64,000 nucleotides of DNA from Aquilonibacter sp963703325 (lineage in GTDB: Bacteria; Vulcanimicrobiota; Vulcanimicrobiia; Vulcanimicrobiales; Vulcanimicrobiaceae): the NCBI GenBank assembly GCA_963703325.1, contig OY969805.1:2666001-2730000 (forward strand), in the 5' to 3' direction. Of the stretch, positions 1 to 7,713 are shown piece after piece. The notes under the pieces were generated by a model. The model made no database searches and was not told the origin of the DNA. It saw only the letters and a program-made list of their open reading frames with translations. Position numbers and translations under genes: made by a program. Position 1 is the stretch's first letter, and every line of letters begins with the position of its first letter.

Positions 1-272
1 TATTTGATGCCTTCCTTCGTACGGTGGTACTGGATGTGGCCCTCGGCGATCTCGTCGAGCGCGATCGAGACCGGCTTGTTGGGGTTGATCTCGTTCTGGT
101 CTACCAGCGGTTCGCTGGCGAAGAACTCGCGACGGTCGGAGAACGGGAGCTGCTGGATACGGATCCAGTTGTTCAGCTGGCGCGCGCGCTTCGTAACGAT
201 GTTGACGAGGCTAAACTTCGAGTCTGCGTGCTTGAGCAGCGCATCGAGGTCGCCAAAAACGGTTTTACTCAC
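1..272 (-). CDS. rpoZ: DNA-directed RNA polymerase omega subunit
   Basis: Small core subunit that helps beta-prime fold and join RNA polymerase. The minus strand encodes 90 residues from a GTG at 272, preceded by AAGGA about 9 nt upstream, and runs to the window edge, where only TA of the next codon (probably the stop) is visible. The omega signature is clear: an N-terminal VSKTVFGDLDALLKHADSKF-like start, the helix FSLVNIVTKRARQLNNW, and a C-terminal PVSIALDEIAEGHI. It starts 28 nt after gmk, the common gmk-rpoZ pairing, so the two are probably co-transcribed. No ATG lies in a better position. Confidence 0.93.
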   Translation of the reverse strand, partial: MSKTVFGDLDALLKHADSKFSLVNIVTKRARQLNNWIRIQQLPFSDRREFFASEPLVDQNEINPNKPVSIALDEIAEGHIQYHRTKEGIK

Positions 273-300
273 GATGGGTTTTCCTTGGTTCCTTTGCTAG

Positions 301-921
301 CTAGTTCTGTTCGACGTCCGCAAGCGAATCGTCGCTGTACCGGTGAATCCGAAATCGTTCGGCCTGAACGATGGCCTGCAAATCCGCGGTGGCCTGGTCA
401 GGTTTTCCCTGTTCGTTGATGACGATGTAGTCAAAGTCACGGATGTAGCGCATCTCCTGATGTGCGATTTCCAGCCGTGTGGCGATCTCTTCATTCGTCT
501 CGGTGCGCCGCGCGAGGAGACGTTTGCGCAGTTGCGAGAAACGATCCGGCACCAGGAAGATCAGCACCGCGTCGGGATACGCGGCCTTGACCTCGAGCGC
601 GCCGTTGACTTCCGGCTTCATGATGACGTCGTACCCGTGGGTCAGGGTGTCGACCACGAAGTCGCGCGGTGTGCCGTAGAGATTGCTATTGTAGTCCTTA
701 GTTTCCAGGAACGCCCCCATGGCCGCGCGCGCCTGGAACTCGGAACGCGTCAGGAAGAAATAGTGCTCGCCTTCACGCTCGCCCGGGCGCGGGTCTCGCG
801 TGGTGGCCGAGACCGAATAGCGCAGGCGCGGCATCCGCGCAATCAGAGCATCGACCAGGGTATCCTTGCCCGCTCCTGATGGGCCGGACACGACGAAGAG
901 CAGCCCCGGGCCGGTGATCAC
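301..921 (-). CDS. gmk: guanylate kinase
   Basis: Cytoplasmic enzyme that phosphorylates GMP to GDP with ATP. The 206-residue length is typical. The P-loop GPSGAGKD lies at about residues 13-20, the GMP-binding region SATTRDPRPGE at about 38-48, and the lid arginines RKRLLARRTE near 130. The usual EIDVQGA segment reads MKPEVNGA, keeping an acidic residue one position away; this looks like a lineage variant and not a defect. The start is GTG at 921 with GAGGAG 5 nt upstream. It is the first gene of a gmk-rpoZ unit; no RemA-like gene precedes it. Confidence 0.95.
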   Translation of the reverse strand: MITGPGLLFVVSGPSGAGKDTLVDALIARMPRLRYSVSATTRDPRPGEREGEHYFFLTRSEFQARAAMGAFLETKDYNSNLYGTPRDFVVDTLTHGYDVIMKPEVNGALEVKAAYPDAVLIFLVPDRFSQLRKRLLARRTETNEEIATRLEIAHQEMRYIRDFDYIVINEQGKPDQATADLQAIVQAERFRIHRYSDDSLADVEQN

Positions 922-1083
922 GCGAACTCCTCTGGACGCAAAGGCTCATCTGTTCCCACCCAACGAGGCGGACACCTGGTTCTGGCCGTCAGGCCGAGCT
1001 CCGGAGGGGGTCGACGACCTCCGCAGCGATTATGCTGGGACGAGACCTGCCAACGGAGATCTCTGGAAGGAAGGACGGAAATC

Positions 1084-1392
1084 ATGATCGGTACGACCAC
1101 GCGTGTACGTTCGTTCAACGTCGTTCAGCTCGGGCTGATGTACGGGATAATCTGCGCGGTCATCGGGGTCATCCTGGGACTACTGCTCGGTATCTTCAGC
1201 GGAGCCCTCGCGTCGATTCCGGGCGGTTACTTTCCGAACATCGGCTTTCTCGGCATCATCCTGTTTCCGATCTTGTACGGTATTGGGCTCTTCATCATCG
1301 GTTTCATCGAAGGCCTGGTCGTCGGCGCCGTCTACAACCTTGTCGCGGGTTGGATCGGCGGCGTCGAGATTCAACTCGAAACGCGCGCCTAG
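1084..1392 (+). CDS. small two- to three-span membrane protein, unknown function
   Basis: A 102-residue protein with an N-terminal basic stretch (TTRVRSFNV), then hydrophobic segments at about 13-40 (MYGIICAVIGVILGLLLGIF) and 55-78, with a glycine-rich C-terminal helix near 78-93. ATG 1084 has AAGGAAGG about 9 nt upstream. It lies 10 nt upstream of rqcH on the same strand and is divergent from gmk, so it probably leads a two-gene operon. Short inner-membrane proteins of this look are common but I assign no named family or function. Confidence 0.8.
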   Translation: MIGTTTRVRSFNVVQLGLMYGIICAVIGVILGLLLGIFSGALASIPGGYFPNIGFLGIILFPILYGIGLFIIGFIEGLVVGAVYNLVAGWIGGVEIQLETRA

Positions 1393-1402
1393 CGGAGGAG
1401 CG

Positions 1403-2779
1403 ATGGCGAGCCTGCGCACTAGCCCGGAGCTCATCGCGCGGCTCGCCGCCGAACTCGACGCGCGTTTCGCCGGGTCGCGCGTGCGCGACGTCGGGCGTTT
1501 GGCCGACGGACGCGCGGCCATCATCCTCTGGTCTCGCGGCAGCGAGCATGCCCTTTGCATCGACGTGTTCGGCACGCCGCCGCTCGTCACGGTCGAAGAT
1601 GGGCACGAGCTGCCGATCGAAGTTGAACCGGGATTCATTCGTGCCGCCGGCGCCGCGTTGCGCGGCAGCACGCTGCTTGCCGTCAAGGCTCGTAAGGACG
1701 ATCGCCTGCTTCGTTTCACCTTCGGCACGCGCTCGCGTTTCGGGGTTGGCGACGAGAGCGAGCTATTTATCGAACTGGTTCCGCGCTTTGGTAACATCGT
1801 GCTCGTGCGTAAGGAGCGGATCGTTGCGGCGCTCAAGGAGTTCTCACTCGCGGAGAATCAGACGCGCGCGATAGAAACTGGTCAGCCGTACGGATTGCCG
1901 CCGCTGATGGCACGCGCGTCCCAGCCGCCGGTCGAACTTGCTGCGGATGCGAGCGTCCTCGACTACCTGCGCGGTGCGCGTGAACAGACGCATGCGTCGA
2001 GCGAAGCGCGGCGCACCGGTGACCGGCGTGCGGCATTGATCAAACGCCTCGAGGAGCGCGAGAAAAAAATCCAACGCGAGCTCGCGCTCGTCGCGGAAAA
2101 GCGGCGCGCTGCGGGTGCACGCGAGCAATTGCGCGAGGCGGGCGAAGCGGTCTACGGCACCCTCCACGAGCTCGACGAAGGCGCGCGCGAGGAGGCAAAG
2201 ACGCAAGCCAGTGCGCTTTTCGCGCGGTACAAAAAGCTCGGCGCCTCGCTGAGTCACTTGGATGCGCGTGAAGCTTCGTTGCGAGTCGGGCTCGCCGCCG
2301 TCGAGCAGCTTCGCTGGGAAGCCGAGCGTAGCGACGACGCCGACTTGGCGGACGTCGAGACCGCCGCGAAGCAGCTCGACTCGCGTACGAAAGGCGCGCG
2401 CGGCGGCACCGCGCGGCGTAAGCGGACGCCGCTCGAAGTGCGCACGCCGAGCGGCTCGCGCATCATGGTTGGCCGCTCTCCGAGCGAAAATGCCGACCTC
2501 ACGTTTCGCGTAGCTCGCCCGAACGACTGGTGGTTTCACGCGCAAAACATTCCCGGCGCGCACGTGATCCTGCAACGGGACGACCGCAGCGAACCGCCCG
2601 CCGACGATATCGAGCGGGCGGCCTCACTTGCGGCGTATTTTTCGAAAGCGCGTGCCAGCGCGAAGGTCGCGATCGATTACACGCTACGCAAGTACGTTCG
2701 CGCGCAGCGCGACGCACCGCCCGGCCTGGTGTGGTACACGCATCCGCGCACCATCATGGCCGAGCCCGGACCTCCGTAG
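1403..2779 (+). CDS. rqcH: RqcH/NFACT ribosome quality-control protein
   Basis: NFACT-family protein (RqcH in Bacillus, Rqc2/NEMF in eukaryotes). It binds 50S subunits blocked by peptidyl-tRNA and recruits tRNA-Ala to add C-terminal alanine tails that mark the chain for degradation. In 458 residues I see an NFACT-N domain (about 1-190), a charged coiled-coil region (about 200-345, ALIKRLEEREKKIQREL) and an NFACT-R/DUF814 domain (about 350-450) with NDWWFHAQNIPGAHVIL. The Asp-Arg pair used for tRNA contact in RqcH is present at D100-R101. I chose ATG 1403 because GGAGGAG precedes it and an upstream in-frame start would overlap the small membrane protein. It is about 100 residues shorter than B. 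subtilis RqcH, mostly in the coiled coil. ClpX/ClpP, the likely destination of tagged chains, are also in this window. Confidence 0.9.
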   Translation: MASLRTSPELIARLAAELDARFAGSRVRDVGRLADGRAAIILWSRGSEHALCIDVFGTPPLVTVEDGHELPIEVEPGFIRAAGAALRGSTLLAVKARKDDRLLRFTFGTRSRFGVGDESELFIELVPRFGNIVLVRKERIVAALKEFSLAENQTRAIETGQPYGLPPLMARASQPPVELAADASVLDYLRGAREQTHASSEARRTGDRRAALIKRLEEREKKIQRELALVAEKRRAAGAREQLREAGEAVYGTLHELDEGAREEAKTQASALFARYKKLGASLSHLDAREASLRVGLAAVEQLRWEAERSDDADLADVETAAKQLDSRTKGARGGTARRKRTPLEVRTPSGSRIMVGRSPSENADLTFRVARPNDWWFHAQNIPGAHVILQRDDRSEPPADDIERAASLAAYFSKARASAKVAIDYTLRKYVRAQRDAPPGLVWYTHPRTIMAEPGPP

Positions 2780-3388
2780 CTAGCGGGGCAGACGCGACTC
2801 GCAGACGTTCCAGTCCGTGTGCGCTAGGAAGGCTTCGATGTATTTCCCTTTGTCAGCGGGCTTGTAGTCACGCAGATACGCGTGCTCCCAAAGGTCCATC
2901 ACCAGGATCGGATCGCAACCGGCAAGCTCGTTGATGTTGTGATCGCCGATCCAGACGTTGACAAGTCCCTTCGCCGTCTCGTCGTAGAAGGTGATGGCCC
3001 AGCCGATGCCGCGCATCGCGCCGATTGCAGACAAATCTTTCTTCCAGTTGTCGAACGAACCGAACGTCGCTCCGGCTAGATCGTAGAGCCGGCCGCCGGT
3101 GTAGTTCTTCGGGCTTTTCGCGAGGTTGTCGAAGTAGTATTCGTGTAGGCGCATACCGTTGAATTCCCAGCCGAGGCGTCGCACCAGTTCGGCGTATCCG
3201 GGATCGGCACCAACGTTCTTGCCGTTTGCGCGCATGTCGGCAAGCCGTTCGCCGATGAGATTGGTGTTTTTCACGTAGCCTTCGTACAGGCCGAAATGGA
3301 TCTGCAAGGTGTCATCCGAGATGCCTTGCAGGCCGGAGAGATCCCATTTCTTAGGGGCGTAGCTCTTGGTTGCGGTTTGAACGCTCAT
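2780..3388 (-). CDS. sodB: Fe/Mn-type superoxide dismutase
   Basis: Converts superoxide to oxygen and hydrogen peroxide. The 202-residue protein keeps all four metal ligands: His in LQIHFGLYEGY, His in GMRLHEYYF, and Asp plus His in VMDLWEHAYLRDY. Second-sphere residues differ from E. coli SodB: the usual HH pair after the first ligand is YE, and the NQD/NAG gate region reads AGCD. This fits a distinct Fe-SOD subgroup and not decay. ATG 3388 is chosen over a 66-residue extension of low-complexity basic sequence. Its stop directly abuts the stop of convergent rqcH. Confidence 0.93.
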   Translation of the reverse strand: MSVQTATKSYAPKKWDLSGLQGISDDTLQIHFGLYEGYVKNTNLIGERLADMRANGKNVGADPGYAELVRRLGWEFNGMRLHEYYFDNLAKSPKNYTGGRLYDLAGATFGSFDNWKKDLSAIGAMRGIGWAITFYDETAKGLVNVWIGDHNINELAGCDPILVMDLWEHAYLRDYKPADKGKYIEAFLAHTDWNVCESRLPR

Positions 3389-3564
3389 ATCTGAATCAGA
3401 ACCCCGTGTTCTAGCGTGATATGCACTTATTAGTCTACCCTCGTTACAACGAGGACTCGATGAGAATGGCTGCACGAAAATAAGGCAGCGCGAGAGGGGC
3501 AAGGCGCTTGCTTGCAATAACAGAGAGCTTAAGCGTCTCTTAAGGCTCCGCGAGGTGAATCGCC

Positions 3565-3678
3565 TTGAAGAACCCCTTGGACTCACTGTGGGGAACCGTC
3601 ATCAGCGGCATCGTCCTCACCGTCATCTTCTTCTACGTCGCGCAGTGGCTTGTGGCCCGCGCGAGCTCAGGAGCATAG
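3565..3678 (+). CDS. 37-residue single-span membrane peptide
   Basis: Translation from TTG 3565 gives a 37-residue peptide: a short polar start (KNPLDSLWGT), a transmembrane helix (VISGIVLTVIFFYVAQWLVA) and a short RASSGA tail, ending at TAG 3678. AGGTGA lies 6-8 nt upstream of the TTG. The stop is 4 nt before the ATG of the PuuD-like membrane gene, and the ribosome site of that gene (AGGAG) lies inside the end of this frame, which suggests translational coupling. The amphipathic layout and spacing support a real gene; function is unknown, possibly a small partner of the downstream protein. Confidence 0.6.
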   Translation: MKNPLDSLWGTVISGIVLTVIFFYVAQWLVARASSGA

Positions 3679-3682
3679 CGCC

Positions 3683-4198
3683 ATGTGGGATGCACTCGAG
3701 GGCGCATTGTTGCGCTGGGTCCACGTTTTGTTCGGCATACTATGGATCGGACTGCTCTACTACTTCAACTTCGTCAATGCCGAGGCGGCGAAGCAAGCCA
3801 ATACCGCCGGCGAAGGCGCGCCGATCAGCAAGTACATCATGCCGCGCGCCCTATTCTTCTTCCGTTGGGCGGCGGTCGTGACGTGGATCGTCGGCGCCGG
3901 CCTGCTCTCGACGATGCAGTCGAGTTCGGGCCTCAACGGTTTCCTCGCGGCCTTTGGGCTACAGGGTGAGTTCGCACCGATCGGCATCGGCGCATGGCTC
4001 GGCACGATCATGTTTATCAACGTCTGGGCGATCATCTGGCCGAATCAGCAAAAGATCCTGGGCATGAAACCCGCCACCGACGAAGAGAAAGCCAAATCAC
4101 GCCGCATCGCATTCCTCGCCTCGCGCTTCAACACCATGCTCTCGATCCCATTGGTGTGGTTCATGGTTACCGGCCCGCACCAATCCATCTATCATTAA
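3683..4198 (+). CDS. PuuD-like (urate oxidase N-terminal domain) membrane protein
   Basis: A 171-residue integral membrane protein with four predicted helices at about 9-29, 59-76, 101-119 and 150-163. The patterns RWVHVLFGILWIGLLYYFNF and WLGTIMFINVWAIIWPNQQ are characteristic of the membrane domain of PuuD-type urate hydroxylases. The cytochrome c domain of true PuuD is absent, so urate oxidation is not supported; many bacteria carry this stand-alone domain without known function. ATG 3683 has AGGAG 9 nt upstream and replaces an 11-residue upstream extension. It probably forms an operon with the 37-residue membrane peptide. Confidence 0.82.
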   Translation: MWDALEGALLRWVHVLFGILWIGLLYYFNFVNAEAAKQANTAGEGAPISKYIMPRALFFFRWAAVVTWIVGAGLLSTMQSSSGLNGFLAAFGLQGEFAPIGIGAWLGTIMFINVWAIIWPNQQKILGMKPATDEEKAKSRRIAFLASRFNTMLSIPLVWFMVTGPHQSIYH

Positions 4199-4223
4199 CG
4201 AACGCATAGACGTCAACCGCGTC

Positions 4224-4259
4224 ACGTTGTTAATGCCGAGCGAAGGCTCGGCGCAACGT
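4224..4259. terminator. possible bidirectional hairpin between convergent genes
   Basis: A nested inverted repeat, ACGTTG(4224-4229)...CAACGT(4254-4259) enclosing GCCGAGC-GAAG-GCTCGGC (4235-4252), fills the gap between the PuuD-like gene and the convergent oxidoreductase. It could stop transcription from either side, but no T-tract follows on either strand, so it may equally be an RNA-stability hairpin. Confidence 0.4.
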
Positions 4260-5246
4260 CTACGCATCAGGAACTAGTACTATTTTTCCGACGTGCTGGC
4301 TTGACTCTAGGCGCGCGTGCGCCTCTGCGGCCTGCGAGAATGTGAAGACGGAATCGACCACGGGAAAGATCGGATCGCGATTGGGGAGCAGTGGCCAAAT
4401 GTTTTTGCGCAAGCCGTCGGCGATTTGCGCTTTTTCAGCGCTCGTCCGTGGACGCAGGCTCGAGCCCAGCACGCTGGCGCGGCGTTGGATGAGATAGCGT
4501 AGATCGATCGTCGATTCCGTGCCGCCGGCGTGTGCGATACAGGTGATGCGGCCGTCGGTCGCAAGCGCGCGCAGGTCGCGGTTGATGTACTCGCCGCCGA
4601 CGATGTCGAGCACGACATCGACGCCGCGTTTTTCGGTAAAGTCCATCACCTTTTCCACGAAGTCCGCGTTTTTGTAATCGATCGCGGCTTCGGCCCCAAA
4701 CTCGAGCGTCGCCCGGCACTTCTCTTCGGAGCCGGCGGTCGTGATCGCGCGGGCGCGAACCGCGCGAGCGAACATGATCGCCATCACGCCGATGCCGCTC
4801 GTGCCGCCGTGAATCAGCGCGAGTTCACCCTCACGTAAGCGCGCGCGGATCAGCAGGTTGTCGTAGACCGTGAATGCGTTTTCGGGTAAGGTTGCGCCCT
4901 CGACAAACGACCACTGCGACGGCAACGGCAACACTTGGCCGGCCGGGACGGCCGCATACTCGGCGTAGCCGCCGCCGTTGCAGAGCGCGACGACGCGATC
5001 GCCGATTGCGAGATTGGAGACGCCGGACCCGAGCTGTGTGATGCTGCCGCTTACCTCGAGCCCAAGGATCGGGGACGATCCCTTTGGTGGCGGATAGAGC
5101 CCCTTGCGCTGCATCGTGTCGGCCCGGCTTACGCCGGCCGCCTCAACCTCGATGAGCACTTCGTCGGGCCGAGGTTCCGGCACCGGACCTTGCGCGACGT
5201 GGAGCACCGACGGATCGCCGGGTGCATCAAACGCGACGTATCTCAC
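4260..5246 (-). CDS. zinc-free NAD(P)H:quinone oxidoreductase (PIG3/Qor-like)
   Basis: Medium-chain dehydrogenase/reductase of the quinone oxidoreductase type, 328 residues. The N-terminal GroES-like domain carries VEAAGVSRADTMQRKGLYPP, the segment typical of PIG3-like quinone reductases, and lacks the zinc-binding cysteines of alcohol dehydrogenases. The Rossmann part has LIHGGTSGIGVMAIMFARA, an NADPH-type fold. GTG 5246 is preferred; the longest frame would overlap queA by nearly 100 nt with non-homologous sequence. It is the last gene of the long minus-strand run, 28 nt after queA. Physiological substrate is unknown. Confidence 0.85.
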   Translation of the reverse strand: MRYVAFDAPGDPSVLHVAQGPVPEPRPDEVLIEVEAAGVSRADTMQRKGLYPPPKGSSPILGLEVSGSITQLGSGVSNLAIGDRVVALCNGGGYAEYAAVPAGQVLPLPSQWSFVEGATLPENAFTVYDNLLIRARLREGELALIHGGTSGIGVMAIMFARAVRARAITTAGSEEKCRATLEFGAEAAIDYKNADFVEKVMDFTEKRGVDVVLDIVGGEYINRDLRALATDGRITCIAHAGGTESTIDLRYLIQRRASVLGSSLRPRTSAEKAQIADGLRKNIWPLLPNRDPIFPVVDSVFTFSQAAEAHARLESSQHVGKIVLVPDA

Positions 5247-5274
5247 CGCGTTACTGTGCGGGCAGACGGCCCGG

Positions 5275-6324
5275 TCATCCTTCGCGGCGTTCGATGAACA
5301 TTGCGTCGCCGAAGGAAAAAAAGCGATAGCGCTGCGCGACGGCCTCCCGATATGCCGCGAGCACGCGCTCACGCCCCGCGAATGCGCTCACCAGCACCAG
5401 CAACGTCGACTCGGGGAGGTGAAAATTGGTGATCATTGCGTCGACTTGCGTAAACGCAAACCCCGGTTTGATGAAGATCGACGTCGTGCCCTCTTCAGCA
5501 ACGAGGCCTCCGTGCGCGGCAGCATTTCCCTCGAGGGCGCGAACGACCGTCGTCCCGGCGGCGATCACCCGGCCGCCGCGAGCGCGAGCGCGCTCAATGG
5601 CGGCGACCGCGGACGATTCGATCCGGTAGCGCTCGGCGTGCATCATATGTTGATCGAGCCGTTCATGTTTCATCGGGCGGAACGTGCCCAGCCCCACGTC
5701 GAGCGTGATTTCGGCGATGGCTGCGCCGGTCGCGGCGATACGGTCCAGCAGTGCATTGGTGAAGTGCAACGAGGCAGTCGGTGCCGCAACGCTGCCCGGG
5801 TCGCGTGCGAAAACCGTCTGATAGCGCGCCTGCGCTTCGTCGGAATCATGGTGAATGTAGGGCGGCAGCGGCAACCGTCCGGCGCGTTCTAAGAACTGCT
5901 CGAAACGTTCGTCGAGCGTGAATTCCAGTTCCCGAATGCCCTCGTCTGCCTCGGCGACGATGTGCGCGTGGGCACGATCGTCGAAGCGAATGACGGAACC
6001 CACACGCAGGCGCCGGCCTGGGCGCACGAGCGCAGTCCAACGTGTCGCTGCCGGATCGTAGCGCATCGATTCGGCGGGATGCAGTAACAGGACTTCGACG
6101 CTGCCGCCGCTCCCTTCACGCGACCCCCACAAACGCGCGGCAATGACCCGCGTGCGGTTGAGCACGAGCAGGTCTTCTGGGCGGATCAGTGACGGAAGGT
6201 CAGAGAAAATCCGGTGCTCGATGCGCTGCGAGCCGAGCACCATCAGGCGACTGGCGTCGCGCTGGGGCGCGGGTGCTTGCGCGATCAGCTCGGGAGGCAG
6301 TTCGAAGCGATAGGCCGAGGCCAA
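5275..6324 (-). CDS. queA: tRNA preQ1(34) S-adenosylmethionine ribosyltransferase-isomerase
   Basis: Transfers the ribosyl part of SAM to preQ1 at tRNA position 34, forming epoxyqueuosine. The 349-residue protein starts with the family pattern YRFELPPELIAQ and contains LVLNRTRVIAARL near residue 55, VGLGTFRPMKHE and the C-terminal TNFHLPESTLLVLVSAF. The start appears to be TTG at 6324, since no ATG or GTG gives the conserved N-terminus; the ribosome site is weak, and the gene begins 14 nt after the pilZ stop, so coupling to pilZ translation is likely. Other queuosine genes are not in the window. Confidence 0.93.
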   Translation of the reverse strand: MASAYRFELPPELIAQAPAPQRDASRLMVLGSQRIEHRIFSDLPSLIRPEDLLVLNRTRVIAARLWGSREGSGGSVEVLLLHPAESMRYDPAATRWTALVRPGRRLRVGSVIRFDDRAHAHIVAEADEGIRELEFTLDERFEQFLERAGRLPLPPYIHHDSDEAQARYQTVFARDPGSVAAPTASLHFTNALLDRIAATGAAIAEITLDVGLGTFRPMKHERLDQHMMHAERYRIESSAVAAIERARARGGRVIAAGTTVVRALEGNAAAHGGLVAEEGTTSIFIKPGFAFTQVDAMITNFHLPESTLLVLVSAFAGRERVLAAYREAVAQRYRFFSFGDAMFIERREG

Positions 6325-6338
6325 CGCTTCGGGCGCGA

Positions 6339-6716
6339 CTAGCTCGTCAGACGCTGCCGTTCGAGCTCCAGGAAGTTGGTGAGCCGCTTGAGGTCTTCTT
6401 CCGTGGCATCGATAATGAGAATGCCGACCTGATAGTTCTCGGCTTGGAACGCGCGAATCCAGCGCACTTGGCCGCGCAGGCGAAGAAAGGGATTGCGCTT
6501 CATCGTGAACGTGTACTTGGTACCGACCGGTAGGTATTGATCGGCAATGATGCGCATCCCCGTCGGCGAAATATCGGCGACGGCTCCGCGAAACAACATC
6601 GAGGAGAGCGGGTCTTCGACGACGACGTCGATGTATTTGCGAAGGCGAAGTGCGTAGCGTTTGTCGCTGTTCGCGTCACCTTCTCCGGCGGATTCATTCG
6701 CCGGTCCGTCAGTCAT
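6339..6716 (-). CDS. PilZ domain protein
   Basis: A 125-residue protein with a disordered acidic start and a PilZ-like barrel. The pattern ALRLRKYIDVVVEDP gives the RxxxR-type c-di-GMP motif in relaxed form (RLRKY), and ADISPTGMRII matches the second D/NxSxxG motif. It therefore probably binds c-di-GMP, though the first motif is not the canonical RxxxR followed by a flexible loop. ATG 6716 overlaps the spoIID stop by 8 nt; an upstream extension inside spoIID was rejected. Two GGDEF-EAL proteins elsewhere in the window could set the ligand level. Confidence 0.85.
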   Translation of the reverse strand: MTDGPANESAGEGDANSDKRYALRLRKYIDVVVEDPLSSMLFRGAVADISPTGMRIIADQYLPVGTKYTFTMKRNPFLRLRGQVRWIRAFQAENYQVGILIIDATEEDLKRLTNFLELERQRLTS

Positions 6717-7713
6717 GCTCGATCTCGGTTCCCGGAAAATAGAAATGCAGAATGTCGGTAAACGACGCGCCCTCGAGCGCCCGGCCGCGCGCACCCCACT
6801 GGCACAGCCCGACACCGTGGCCTAAGCCACCACCTTCGATGGCGATACGCTCCGGTGCCTCCGTGGACGGTTCGAATTCGGTAATTAAGAGGCTCGGCAG
6901 GACGCGTGTCCCGATGCGCAGGCGAAACGTGGCCCCTTTGATCGGAATATCGCCGTGCGCACCATGCAGTACAAAATCGCTGGCGCGGCCGCTCGCGTCC
7001 GCCATTCCCTGTTGTACCGCTTGCAAGGGGGCGACCGGCTGCAGTTCGCTCGAAAACACCTGCGCCACCGCGTCAAGATCGAGTTCGCGATTCCAGCGAT
7101 AGTATGGCGAGCCGGTGCACGTTGTGCACACAACTCCGCTCAAATAGGGAATCGGCGCACCGCCCCACGCGCCGGTCGATGATTCGGTGTGGCCGCCGCA
7201 ACACGAACTGTACATCACGCGGGCAAAGCCGTCGCCAAATCGAAGCACCTGCGCGCTCGTCGAATCGACCGCTGCGCGACCCGCCGGCGTTTCGCCGGCG
7301 ACGCCGGCGTAGACTTGATCGAGTTCCGAGGGTACGACGTCGTAGGCGCGTTGCGGGTTGCTACGCGCCAGCACGTAGGTGCGTGCGCAAACGGCCTGAG
7401 CTTGCAGCGCTGCCACCGGCCACGACGGCGTCATCTCGCGCGGGACGACACTGTAGAGATACGCTTCGAGCGGCAGCGTGTTGACGACCGTCCCGTCGGC
7501 CAACGACGTTGCGTTTCCGCGAAAGGCGCGCCCGTTGAACGTGAATCCGTCCGCATTGCTGCCGGCAACCGTTCCTCGCCCCAGCAACACGCGCAGTTCC
7601 TGGGTGTTCGCGTTGAGGGCGGGATCGGCGTCACTGCTGCCGGGACCGGCGCGCACGCGTCCCGTAACGCTCGCGGCGAGCGTCAACGCGAGAAACGCGC
7701 CGCGTGAAATCAC
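6709..7713 (-). CDS. SpoIID/LytB-domain peptidoglycan lytic protein
   Basis: A 334-residue exported protein with a cleavable signal (about 1-22). SpoIID-type enzymes cleave the glycan strand by lytic transglycosylation after stem-peptide removal. The catalytic-region pattern LPLEAYLYSVVPREM (Glu) lies near residue 80. The Cys pair and neighbours in YSSCCGGHTESS and SGVVCTTCTGSPYY match the zinc/structural loop of SpoIID, and the C-terminus holds GGGLGHGVGLCQWGARG, the family hallmark. It uses GTG 7713, overlapping the ruvB stop by 4 nt. No sporulation genes are visible, so a vegetative cell-wall role is more likely. Confidence 0.9.
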   Translation of the reverse strand: MISRGAFLALTLAASVTGRVRAGPGSSDADPALNANTQELRVLLGRGTVAGSNADGFTFNGRAFRGNATSLADGTVVNTLPLEAYLYSVVPREMTPSWPVAALQAQAVCARTYVLARSNPQRAYDVVPSELDQVYAGVAGETPAGRAAVDSTSAQVLRFGDGFARVMYSSCCGGHTESSTGAWGGAPIPYLSGVVCTTCTGSPYYRWNRELDLDAVAQVFSSELQPVAPLQAVQQGMADASGRASDFVLHGAHGDIPIKGATFRLRIGTRVLPSLLITEFEPSTEAPERIAIEGGGLGHGVGLCQWGARGRALEGASFTDILHFYFPGTEIEHD

